A stretch of DNA of 56,159 nt from Burkholderiales bacterium (GTDB lineage Bacteria > Pseudomonadota > Gammaproteobacteria > Burkholderiales > Burkholderiaceae_C), in assembly GCA_028872015.1 (NCBI GenBank), contig JAGWLO010000017.1, positions 1 to 56,159 on the forward strand, in the 5' to 3' direction. The position numbers and the translations under genes are program-made. Position 1 is the first letter of the stretch. Every line of letters begins with the position of its first letter. Under the pieces are notes generated by a model. That model was not told where the DNA came from, did no database searches, and saw only the letters and a list, made by a program, of their open reading frames with translations. Shown here in pieces: positions 9,744-19,309 of this stretch.

Positions 9744-11540
9744 TCAGAACGTGCGGACCTTGGGCGGGATCGACTCGACGCTCAGCGGCTTGAGCTGCAC
9801 CGGCTTGTAGTCGAGCCGGTCGCCCTCGGAGTACCACAGCGTGTGCTTCAGCCACTGCTCGTCGTTGCGGCCGTTGGGATGCTCGGGCGTGTCGCCGTAG
9901 TCGTTGACCGTGTGCGCACCGCGGCTCTCGCGACGCGCCGCGGCCGAGACGATGGTGGCGCGCGCCGACTCGATCAGGTTGTCGACCTCCAGCGCCTCGA
10001 TGCGTGCGGTGTTGAAGACCTTGCTCTTGTCGGCGAGTGCGATGCGAGGCACGCGCTGGGCGATGGCGGCGATCTTGGCCACCCCTTCGTCGAGCATGGC
10101 CTGGGTGCGGAAGACGCCGGCATGCTGCTGCATCGCGGCGCGGATGTCGCCGGCCACGTCCTGCGCGTACTCGCCGCCAGTGGCGGCATCGAGCTGCGCC
10201 AGCCGCGCCAGCGAGCGGTCGGCGGCGTCGGCCGGCAGCGGCTGGTGCGACTTGTCGGCGTGCTTGAAGCTCTCGACGATGTGGTTGCCGGCGGCACGGC
10301 CGAACACCAGCAGGTCGAGCAGCGAGTTGGTGCCCAGGCGGTTCGCACCGTGCACGCTGACGCACGAGCACTCGCCCACGGCATAGAAGCCGCCCACCAC
10401 GCTGTTGGGGTTGCCGTTCCTGGGGGCCACCACCTGGCCGTGGATGTTGGTCGGGATGCCGCCCATCTGGTAGTGGATGGTCGGCACCACCGGGATCGGC
10501 TCCTTGGTGATGTCGACGTTGGCGAAGTTGTGGCCGATCTCGAGCACGCTGGGCAGGCGCTTGGCGATGGTGTCGGCGCCCAGGTGCGTCATGTCGAGCT
10601 GGATGTAGTCCTTGTTCGGGCCGCAGCCGCGGCCTTCCTTGATCTCCTGGTCCATGCAGCGGCTGACGAAGTCGCGCGGCGCGAGATCCTTCAGCGTCGG
10701 GGCGTAGCGTTCCATGAAGCGCTCGCCGTCGCTGTTGCGCAGGATGGCGCCCTCGCCGCGACAGCCTTCGGTCAGCAGCACGCCGGCGTTATGCACCCCG
10801 GTCGGGTGGAACTGCCAGAACTCCATGTCTTCCAGCGGGATGCCGGCACGCGCGGCCATGCCCAGGCCGTCGCCGGTGTTGATGAACGCATTCGTGCTGG
10901 CGGCGAAGATGCGCCCCGCGCCGCCGGTGGCGAACAGCGTGCACTTGGCCTGCAGCACGTGCAGCTCGCCGGTCTCCATCTCCAGCGCGGTGACGCCGAG
11001 CACGTCGCCGTCTGCATTGCGGATCAGGTCGAGCGCCATCCACTCGACGAAGAAGTTGGTCCGCGCCTTCACGTTCTGCTGGTACAGCGTGTGCAGCATC
11101 GCGTGGCCGGTGCGGTCGGCGGCGGCGCAGGCGCGCTGCACCGGCTTCTCGCCGTAGTTGGCGGTGTGGCCGCCGAAGGGACGCTGGTAGATCGTGCCGT
11201 CGGGGTTGCGGTCAAAGGGCATGCCCATGTGCTCGAGCTCGTACACCACCTTGGGCGCCTCGCGGCACATGTACTCGATCGCGTCCTGGTCACCCAGCCA
11301 GTCGGAGCCCTTGACGGTGTCGTAGAAGTGGTAGTGCCAAGTGTCCTCGGCCATGTTGCCCAGGCTCGCACCGATGCCGCCCTGGGCTGCCACCGTGTGC
11401 GAACGGGTCGGGAACACCTTGGACAGCACGGCCACGTTCAGGCCGGCCAGCGAGAGCTGCAGCGCCGCGCGCATGCCGGAGCCGCCGGCCCCGACGATGA
11501 CGACGTCGAACTTGCGCTTGGGAAGAGATGCGAGGGTCAT
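9744..11540 (-). CDS. sdhA: Succinate dehydrogenase flavoprotein subunit
   Basis: SdhA oxidises succinate to fumarate with covalently bound FAD. The 598-residue product has the FAD-binding GAGGSGMRAALQL near residue 17. SHTVAAQGGIGA contains the flavin-linked histidine. The substrate and catalytic motifs HPTGVH, LTEGCRGEGAIL and RDFVSR are present, as is the C-terminal FAD motif VHGANRLGTNSLLDL. Length matches the family (E. coli 588). It lies three bases after sdhD and before sdhB in the order sdhCDAB. Confidence 0.97.
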   Translation of the reverse strand: MTLASLPKRKFDVVIVGAGGSGMRAALQLSLAGLNVAVLSKVFPTRSHTVAAQGGIGASLGNMAEDTWHYHFYDTVKGSDWLGDQDAIEYMCREAPKVVYELEHMGMPFDRNPDGTIYQRPFGGHTANYGEKPVQRACAAADRTGHAMLHTLYQQNVKARTNFFVEWMALDLIRNADGDVLGVTALEMETGELHVLQAKCTLFATGGAGRIFAASTNAFINTGDGLGMAARAGIPLEDMEFWQFHPTGVHNAGVLLTEGCRGEGAILRNSDGERFMERYAPTLKDLAPRDFVSRCMDQEIKEGRGCGPNKDYIQLDMTHLGADTIAKRLPSVLEIGHNFANVDITKEPIPVVPTIHYQMGGIPTNIHGQVVAPRNGNPNSVVGGFYAVGECSCVSVHGANRLGTNSLLDLLVFGRAAGNHIVESFKHADKSHQPLPADAADRSLARLAQLDAATGGEYAQDVAGDIRAAMQQHAGVFRTQAMLDEGVAKIAAIAQRVPRIALADKSKVFNTARIEALEVDNLIESARATIVSAAARRESRGAHTVNDYGDTPEHPNGRNDEQWLKHTLWYSEGDRLDYKPVQLKPLSVESIPPKVRTF

Positions 11541-11543
11541 GGT

Positions 11544-11909
11544 CTACAGCCTCCAGAGCACTTGCACGGCCCAGCCCATGCAGCCGACGAGCCAGACGAT
11601 GGCGGCCACCTGCAGCGTCAGGCGCGCCGCCACCGGCTTGACGTAATCCATCAGGATGTCGCGCACGCCGACCCAGGCGTGCCAGCCCAGCGACAGGAAG
11701 ACGACGAAGCTGAGCACCTTCATCCCCTGCCCGGCAAAGATGCCGGCCCAGGTGTCGTAGCCCAGCGGGCCGCGACTGAAGATCACCTGGGCCAGCAGCA
11801 CGAGCGTGAACAGCGCCATCAGGGTGGCCGTGACGCGCTGGCTGAGCCAGTCGCGCATGCCGTAATGGGCGCCGACGACGACGCGCTTGGAACCGTAGTT
11901 GACGGACAT
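11544..11909 (-). CDS. sdhD: Succinate dehydrogenase membrane anchor subunit
   Basis: SdhD is one of two small integral membrane subunits that hold complex II in the inner membrane and form the quinone and heme b sites. The 121-residue product has three hydrophobic segments: about 25-45 (ALFTLVLLAQVIF), 60-80 (MKVLSFVVFLSLGWHAWVGV) and 95-118 (LTLQVAAIVWLVGCMGW). HAWVGVRDILMDYV matches the E. coli HAWIG region that contributes to heme and quinone binding. It ends three bases before the sdhA start. Confidence 0.93.
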   Translation of the reverse strand: MSVNYGSKRVVVGAHYGMRDWLSQRVTATLMALFTLVLLAQVIFSRGPLGYDTWAGIFAGQGMKVLSFVVFLSLGWHAWVGVRDILMDYVKPVAARLTLQVAAIVWLVGCMGWAVQVLWRL

Positions 11910-11949
11910 GGTGTGGGGCTCCCGGGCTGCTTTTTGGGGTGGGCTCGAA

Positions 11950-12372
11950 TCAGTACAGGCCGAACAGCCGGGCGCCCAGCAGCAGGGTGAGCACGGCGCT
12001 GGCCACCAACGTGACCACGGCCGACTGCCGACCCTGGGCCTTGCCCACGCTGTGCGTGAGGTCCATCCACAGGTGGCGCACGCCGGCCATGAAGTGGTGC
12101 AGGAAGGCCCAGATCAGGGCCAGCGCCAAGAGCTTGAAGAACCAGCCCGGCACGAAGCCCACGCCGTAGCCGAAGGCGCCGGTGAAGCGGTCGAAGCTGA
12201 CCTCGGAGCTGACGCTGTTGTCGAACATCCAGACGATGAACGGCAGCAGCACGAACATCAGCGCGCCGCTGAGGCGGTGCAGGATCGAGACCCAGCCCGC
12301 CAGCGGCAGGCGGTACTGCAGGGCCTGCGTCAGGCGCATCGTGCCGGGCCGGGTGCTGGTCGTCTGGCTCAT
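11950..12372 (-). CDS. sdhC: Succinate dehydrogenase cytochrome b556 subunit
   Basis: SdhC is the second membrane anchor of complex II and carries the axial heme histidine. The 140-residue product has the family signature SILHRLSGALMFVLLPF and the heme-region motif HHFMAGVRHLWMD, with three transmembrane segments. It starts at ATG 12372, preceded by AGAGAGA. A -10-like TAAACT at 12405-12410 could give sdhC its own promoter in the 91-base gap after the GntR gene. Confidence 0.93.
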   Translation of the reverse strand: MSQTTSTRPGTMRLTQALQYRLPLAGWVSILHRLSGALMFVLLPFIVWMFDNSVSSEVSFDRFTGAFGYGVGFVPGWFFKLLALALIWAFLHHFMAGVRHLWMDLTHSVGKAQGRQSAVVTLVASAVLTLLLGARLFGLY

Positions 12373-12404
12373 GTTCTCTCTCTGTAACCGGATGGATCGA
12401 GGCG

Positions 12405-12410
12405 AGTTTA
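12405..12410 (-). promoter_or_regulatory. Possible sdhC -10 element
   Basis: On the minus strand this reads TAAACT, 32 bases before the sdhC ATG. No convincing -35 sequence lies 16-18 bases further upstream. Weak evidence for an internal promoter separating the regulator gene from the structural genes. Confidence 0.25.
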
Positions 12411-12463
12411 TTGCAACGCAGCAGACCTCAGCGGGCGCGTTGCCTCGGTCCGGCCCTCAGCCC

Positions 12464-13231
12464 TCAGCTGAGTTCGTTGCGGTAGTGATGGGCACTGGTG
12501 TGATAGAGGCCGCGGCGCAGCTCCACCGGCCGGTCGCCATAGGTGTAGGACAGCCGCTCCACCGACAGCAGCGGCGTGCCGGGGGCCACGTCGAGCAGGG
12601 CCGCCTCGTCGCCCAGGGCCGCCACGGCGCGCAGCTTTTCTTCGGCGCGGATCATGTGGACCGCGAACTCGGCCTCGAACAGCCGGTACATCGGCCCGCG
12701 CCAGGCCTGCAGCCGCTCCGCCGTGAGGCCCTTGAACAGGCCGCCGGGCAGCCACAGGTCGTCCAGCACCACCGGCCGCAGGGCCGCGCCCTCGGCCGCC
12801 AGCAGCAGCCGGCGCACCTGCACCGCGGCCTCGCCCGACTTCAGCGCCAGCAGCCGCGCCACTTCCAGCGGGGCGCGCATGCGGCGGCAGTCGAGCAGGC
12901 GGCGCTGCAGGGCCGGCGTGCCGCCGGCATCGGGCATCAGGCGCAGAAAGCGGTATTGCGTGGCCTGCTCGGCGTGGGTGGCGACGAAGGTGCCCTTGCC
13001 CTGGCGGCGCACCAGCACGTTCTCGGCCGCGAGCTCGTCGATGGCCTTGCGCACCGTGCCCTGGCTGACGCCGAAGCGCGCCGCCAGTTCGGTCTCGCTG
13101 GGGATGACCTGCCCGGGCTGCCACTCGCCGCCCTGCAGCCCGCGCAGCAGCAGGGTCCGGATCTGCTGGTACAGCGGGCTGAACGAGGGCGCCGGCTCGG
13201 GCGCCGCCGCCGGGACGGCAACGGAAGGCAT
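12464..13231 (-). CDS. GntR-family transcriptional regulator (HutC/UTRA type)
   Basis: This 255-residue regulator has a winged helix at about residues 15-85 (IPSETELAARFGVSQGTVRKAIDELAAENVL). A UTRA ligand-binding domain follows at about 105-245. HutC-type GntR proteins bind inverted repeats as dimers and release DNA when a small metabolite binds. Here it is the first gene of a leftward unit containing sdhCDAB, sdhE and gltA, and mdh diverges on the other side of its promoter. It is therefore a likely local regulator of the TCA-cycle genes and of itself. The effector is not known from sequence; a TCA intermediate is a guess from context. Confidence 0.9.
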   Translation of the reverse strand: MPSVAVPAAAPEPAPSFSPLYQQIRTLLLRGLQGGEWQPGQVIPSETELAARFGVSQGTVRKAIDELAAENVLVRRQGKGTFVATHAEQATQYRFLRLMPDAGGTPALQRRLLDCRRMRAPLEVARLLALKSGEAAVQVRRLLLAAEGAALRPVVLDDLWLPGGLFKGLTAERLQAWRGPMYRLFEAEFAVHMIRAEEKLRAVAALGDEAALLDVAPGTPLLSVERLSYTYGDRPVELRRGLYHTSAHHYRNELS

Positions 13232-13237
13232 CCGCGC

Positions 13238-13243
13238 ATTGTC
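13238..13243 (-). promoter_or_regulatory. -10-like element 6 bases before the GntR ATG
   Basis: The minus strand reads GACAAT six bases before ATG 13231, the same spacing and hexamer as at 4534. It overlaps the outermost operator arm at 13241-13246, so a bound regulator could block its own transcription. Confidence 0.4.
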
Positions 13244-13273
13244 TTACATCGGGTCTTGCATAAGACATAAGAC
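13241..13273. promoter_or_regulatory. Nested inverted repeats, probable GntR operator
   Basis: Two nested dyads are visible. The outer arms are GTCTTA (13241-13246) and TAAGAC (13268-13273). The inner arms are GTCTT (13253-13257) and AAGAC (13262-13266) around GCAT. All four half-sites share the core GTCTT/AAGAC. They fill the gap between the divergent GntR and mdh genes and touch the presumed core promoter elements of both. This suggests, but does not prove, autoregulation and control of mdh. Confidence 0.6.
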
Positions 13274-13293
13274 ACATCGCCCGGGCCGGACAC

Positions 13294-13299
13294 TAGAAT
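13294..13299 (+). promoter_or_regulatory. Probable mdh -10 element
   Basis: TAGAAT matches TATAAT at five of six positions and lies 51 bases before the mdh ATG. The best -35-like sequence, AAGACA at 13269-13274, is inside the inverted repeats with a long 19-base spacer. This would put the operator over the -35 region. Confidence 0.4.
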
Positions 13300-13350
13300 T
13301 CCGATTTCACCCGACGCGCCGCTTGCCGCGCTCACCGCCAGGAGATCCGC

Positions 13351-14337
13351 ATGTCCAAGAAACCCGTACGCGTGGCCGTCACCGGTGCCGCCGGCCAGAT
13401 CGGCTACGCCCTGCTGTTCCGCATCGCCAGCGGCGAGATGCTCGGCAAGGACCAGCCGGTGATCCTGCAGCTGCTGGAAGTGCCGGCCGAAGGCCCGCAG
13501 AAGGCGCTCAAGGGGGTGATGATGGAACTGGAGGACTGCGCCTTTCCGCTGCTGCACGGCATGCAGGCCCACAGCGACCCGATGTCCGCATTCAAGGACG
13601 CCGACTACGCGCTGCTGGTGGGCTCGATGCCGCGCAAGGCGGGCATGGAGCGTGCCGAGCTGCTGTCGATCAACGGCCAGATCTTCATCGGCCAGGGCAA
13701 GGCGCTGGATGCGGTGGCCAGCCGCGACGTCAAGGTGCTGGTGGTGGGCAACCCGGCCAACACCAACGCCTGGATCGCCATGAAAAGCGCGCCCGGCCTG
13801 AAGCGCGAGAACTTCACCGCCATGCTGCGCCTGGACCACAACCGCGCCCTGAGCCAGATCGCGGCCAAGACCGGCAAGCCGGTGGCGGCGATCGAGAAGC
13901 TCGCCGTCTGGGGCAACCACAGCCCGACGATGTACGCCGACTACCGCTTCGCGACGATCGACGGCGCGTCGGTCAAGGACATGATCAACGACCAGGTCTG
14001 GAACCAGGACGTGTTCCTGCCCACCGTCGGCAAGCGGGGCGCGGCGATCATCGAGGCCCGCGGCCTGTCGTCCGCGGCCAGCGCGGCAAATGCCGCCATC
14101 GACCACATGCGCGACTGGGCATTGGGCACGAACGGCGGCTGGGTCACGATGGGCCTGCCCAGCAACGGCGACTACGGCATCCCGAAGGACGTGATGTTCG
14201 GCTTCCCGGTGACCTGCGAAGGCGGCAAGTACAGCGTCGTGCAGGGCCTGCCGATCGACGCCTTCAGCCAGGCCTGCATCGACAAGACGCTGGCCGAGCT
14301 GATGGCCGAGCAGGAAGGCGTCAAGCACCTGCTCTGA
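13351..14337 (+). CDS. mdh: Malate dehydrogenase (NAD-dependent)
   Basis: Mdh interconverts malate and oxaloacetate. The 328-residue product has the NAD-binding [16 protein letters not shown] at the N terminus and the substrate arginine loop [21 protein letters not shown] and the catalytic histidine H190 in [13 protein letters not shown] follow. The length and motifs match the cytosolic-type group common in betaproteobacteria, not the 312-residue E. coli type. AGGAGA precedes the ATG. The gene diverges from the TCA-cycle GntR gene and ends in a strong hairpin. Confidence 0.97.
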   Translation: MSKKPVRVAVTGAAGQIGYALLFRIASGEMLGKDQPVILQLLEVPAEGPQKALKGVMMELEDCAFPLLHGMQAHSDPMSAFKDADYALLVGSMPRKAGMERAELLSINGQIFIGQGKALDAVASRDVKVLVVGNPANTNAWIAMKSAPGLKRENFTAMLRLDHNRALSQIAAKTGKPVAAIEKLAVWGNHSPTMYADYRFATIDGASVKDMINDQVWNQDVFLPTVGKRGAAIIEARGLSSAASAANAAIDHMRDWALGTNGGWVTMGLPSNGDYGIPKDVMFGFPVTCEGGKYSVVQGLPIDAFSQACIDKTLAELMAEQEGVKHLL

Positions 14338-14356
14338 CCGGCGCGGACGCCGCGCC

Positions 14357-14387
14357 AAGGGCCGGCCGCCGTGAGGCGCCGGCCCTT
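14357..14387. terminator. Hairpin after mdh, between convergent genes
   Basis: AAGGGCCGGC (14357-14366) and GCCGGCCCTT (14378-14387) form a perfect ten-base stem with an eleven-base loop. The plus strand continues CGACGTTT, a poor U tract. It lies 19 bases after the mdh stop and eight before the stop of the convergent synthetase. Confidence 0.6.
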
Positions 14388-14394
14388 CGACGTT

Positions 14395-16077
14395 TCAGGC
14401 CCAGACCACCGGACCGGGAGCCGCGTACCAGCCGTCCACCGCGTCGGCCACCGTGGCCTCGATGCGCGAGCGCTTGATCTTCAGGGTGGGCGTCAGGCAG
14501 CCGTTGCCGATGGACCAGGGCTCGCGCGCCACCACCAGCACCTGCAGCCGCTCGTGGCTGGCGAGATCGGCGTTGACCTGGGCCAGCAGGCCCGCCAGGG
14601 CCGACTCGACCTCGGCGCGCACGGCGGCGTCGCCCAGGCGCGGCCGCAGCGCCTCGTCGAGCACGACCACGGCGTAGGGCGCCGGCCGGCCGCTGCCCGA
14701 GACCAGCGCCAGCTCGACCATCGGGTGCGCGTTGAGCCGGTTCTCGATCGGCGCCGGCGCCACGTACTTGCCCTTGGCGGTCTTGAACAGCTCCTTCTTG
14801 CGCCCGGTGAGCTTGAGCAGGCCCTGGTCGTCGTACTCGCCCAGGTCGCCGGTGCGGAAGTAGCCGTCCTCGGTGAAGCTCTCGGCCGTGAGTCCGGGCT
14901 GCTTGTAGTAGCCCGCCATCTGGCCCGGCGACTTGATCAGGATCTCGCCGTCCACGTCCAGCCGCGACTGCACGCCGGGCAGCGGCCTGCCCACGCGGCC
15001 GAGCACGAAGGCGTCCGCGGGCGTGGTGTGCGAGTAGGCGAAGTCCTCGGTCATCGCGTAGCCGTCGACGAGGTCGAGGCCGAGGCGGCGGTACCAGTCC
15101 AGCAGTGCCGCCGGCATCGGCGCCGAGCCGCTGCCCGCGCGTTCCACGGCATCGAGCCCGAGGCTGGCCAGCACCTGCTTGCCCACCGGACCGGCGGTGG
15201 CCGGGTCGGCCAGCATCGCGTCGAGCTGCGCCGCCGGCATGCGCGCCAGCACCGCCTGCTGGAACTTGGCCCACAGCCGCGGCACCGAGATGAAGATCGT
15301 GGGCCGCGCGCGCTTCAGATCGTCGACGAAGGTCGCCAGCGAATCGCCGAAGTAGATGTGGGTCCAGCCGCCGGCCAGCGCGGCGCATTCGACCCAGGCG
15401 CGCTCGAAGCAGTGCGCCAGCGGCAGGTACGACAGCACGCGGTGCTCGCGCGCCACGCCGCCGTCGCGCGCCAGGCTGTCCTCGACCAGCGCCTGGGCGA
15501 CGCGGCTGATGGCGCCGAAGGTCTGCATCACGCCCTTGGGCTGGCCGGTCGAGCCCGAGGTGTAGAGCAGCATCGCCAGCTCGTCGGCGCCGCGCACCGG
15601 GCGCCCCGCCAGCGGCGGCGTGCGCTCGACGATGGCCTCCCAGGTGTCGATGCCGCTGACCGGCGCCAGCGGCAGCGCGATGCAGGGCAGCCCGGGCGGC
15701 ACGCCGGCCTGTTGCTGGGCCCAGTCGTCGAGCTTGCCGATGAACAGCAGGCTGGCCTCGGCATGCGTCAGCACGTAGCGCAGGTTGGCCGCCGTCTCGG
15801 TGGGAAAGATCGCCACCGTGCAGCCGCCGGCCATCCACACCGCCAGCTCGGCGATGATGAAGTGGGCGCTGTTCTTGGCCAGCATCGCCACCCGCGCGCC
15901 CGGCGCCAGACCGCGGCCTTGCAGGTGCGCGGCCATGCGCCGCGCCTCGTCCAGCGCCTGCGCCCAGGTGATGTCGGCCACGCGGCCCCCGCCCACCGGC
16001 TGGGTGAAGAGCAGTCGGTCGGGGTGCGCCGCGGCGTGGTCGTGGGCGGCGTCGAGCAGCAGGCGGGTCGGGGTCAT
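14395..16077 (-). CDS. Long-chain acyl-CoA synthetase-like AMP-binding protein
   Basis: This 560-residue adenylate-forming enzyme has the AMP-binding motif LLYTSGSTGQPKGV near residue 190. YLPLAHCFERAW and PTIFISVPRLWAKFQ follow, then DGYAMTEDF. YFRTGDLGEYDDQG and KLTGRKKELFKTAKGKYVAP complete the set. The last group is typical of the large ACSL/FAA1-like long-chain synthetases, so activation of long-chain fatty acids is likely. I chose ATG 16077 (MTPTRLLLDAAHDHAA); an in-frame ATG 42 bases upstream has no better ribosome site. It is convergent with mdh and divergent from the CitE-like gene. Confidence 0.88.
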   Translation of the reverse strand: MTPTRLLLDAAHDHAAAHPDRLLFTQPVGGGRVADITWAQALDEARRMAAHLQGRGLAPGARVAMLAKNSAHFIIAELAVWMAGGCTVAIFPTETAANLRYVLTHAEASLLFIGKLDDWAQQQAGVPPGLPCIALPLAPVSGIDTWEAIVERTPPLAGRPVRGADELAMLLYTSGSTGQPKGVMQTFGAISRVAQALVEDSLARDGGVAREHRVLSYLPLAHCFERAWVECAALAGGWTHIYFGDSLATFVDDLKRARPTIFISVPRLWAKFQQAVLARMPAAQLDAMLADPATAGPVGKQVLASLGLDAVERAGSGSAPMPAALLDWYRRLGLDLVDGYAMTEDFAYSHTTPADAFVLGRVGRPLPGVQSRLDVDGEILIKSPGQMAGYYKQPGLTAESFTEDGYFRTGDLGEYDDQGLLKLTGRKKELFKTAKGKYVAPAPIENRLNAHPMVELALVSGSGRPAPYAVVVLDEALRPRLGDAAVRAEVESALAGLLAQVNADLASHERLQVLVVAREPWSIGNGCLTPTLKIKRSRIEATVADAVDGWYAAPGPVVWA

Positions 16078-16208
16078 GCGGTCTTTCGTGGCGGGTGCGG
16101 GTGCCACCCTGCCGGGCATTCTGGAAGAGGCCCCGCGCGCGTCAATAGGGACGGCCGGCAGGGCCAGGCGCTACGCTTGCAGCCTGCGACGCCACTGCCG
16201 GTAGGCCC

Positions 16209-17225
16209 ATGACCCCCGACCACCCCCGCCTGGCCCTGTTCGAGCCCGAAGAGCGCACCTTCTCGGCGCTGCCCGCCTGCGATCATTACAGCGGCGTCGA
16301 GCCGCGCATGCGCAAGAGTCTGGCGCTGCAGGCCGAGCTGGGCCCGGTGTTCGACGTCACGCTGGACGGCGAGGACGGCGCCCCGGTGGGCGGCGAGGTC
16401 GAGCACGCGCAGCTCACGGCCGAGCTGGTGAACTCGGCCGCCAACCGCTGGGGCCGCGTCGGCGCGCGCGTGCAGCCGGTGGAACACCGGCGCTTCGACG
16501 AGGTGGTCGATCTGCTGGTGCAGCAGGCCGGCGCACGCCTGGCCTACCTCGTCATCCCCAAGCTGCGCGGCGCCGCCGAGCTGCAACGTGCCACCGACAA
16601 GATCGACGCCGCCTGCCGCCGCCACGGCCTGGCACGCGCCATCCCGCTGCACGCGCTGGTGGAGACCCACGGCGCGCTGCGCGAGGTGCAGGCGCTGGCG
16701 GCGCACCCGCGGGTGGAGTCGCTCTCGTTCGGCCTGATGGATTTCGTCTCGGCGCACGGCGGCGCGATCCCGGCCGAGGCCATGAGCGCCACCGGCCAGT
16801 TCGAGCACCCGCTGGTGCTGCGCGCCAAGCTCGAGATCGCCGCCGCCTGCCACGGCCACGCCAAGACGCCCTCGCACTGCGTCGTGACCGAGTTCAGCGA
16901 CACCGCGGCGCTGAAGGCCGCCGCCACCCAGGCCTGCCGGCGCCTGGGCTACACGCGCATGTGGAGCATCCACCCGGCGCAGATACGCCCCATCGTCGAG
17001 GCGTTCGCGCCCAGCGCCGACGAGCTGGCGCTGGCGATCGACCTCATCGGCGCGGCCCAGGCCGCGCACTGGGCACCGATCCGCCACCGCCACGGCGGCC
17101 AGGACCGGCTGCACGACCGCGCCAGCTACCGCTACTACTGGCAGCTGATCGAGCGCGCCGAGCGCAGCGCCGCCGCCGGCGGCCCGGCGCTGCCGCCGGC
17201 GCTGCGCGCAGCCTGGTTCGGCTGA
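16209..17225 (+). CDS. HpcH/HpaI aldolase / citrate lyase beta-like protein
   Basis: This 338-residue TIM-barrel protein belongs to the CitE-like group that makes or breaks C-C bonds in acyl-CoA or keto-acid substrates with a divalent metal. Visible motifs are FDVTLDGEDGAPVG (acidic metal region), LVIPKLRG, LVETHGALREV and FGLMDFVSAHGG, with the C-terminal SIHPAQI. No citrate lyase alpha or gamma subunit genes are nearby, so it is not part of a citrate lyase complex here. Candidates are malyl-CoA or citramalyl-CoA lyase-type activity, but the substrate is not determined. Confidence 0.85.
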   Translation: MTPDHPRLALFEPEERTFSALPACDHYSGVEPRMRKSLALQAELGPVFDVTLDGEDGAPVGGEVEHAQLTAELVNSAANRWGRVGARVQPVEHRRFDEVVDLLVQQAGARLAYLVIPKLRGAAELQRATDKIDAACRRHGLARAIPLHALVETHGALREVQALAAHPRVESLSFGLMDFVSAHGGAIPAEAMSATGQFEHPLVLRAKLEIAAACHGHAKTPSHCVVTEFSDTAALKAAATQACRRLGYTRMWSIHPAQIRPIVEAFAPSADELALAIDLIGAAQAAHWAPIRHRHGGQDRLHDRASYRYYWQLIERAERSAAAGGPALPPALRAAWFG

Positions 17226-17271
17226 AGTGTTGGTAGGCTTGCGCGTTCCGTGCCGCCCTGGCCCCTAGCCG

Positions 17272-19287
<2,016 letters not shown>

Positions 19288-19309
19288 AGCGGCGGCCCAC
19301 GCCCGGCCG

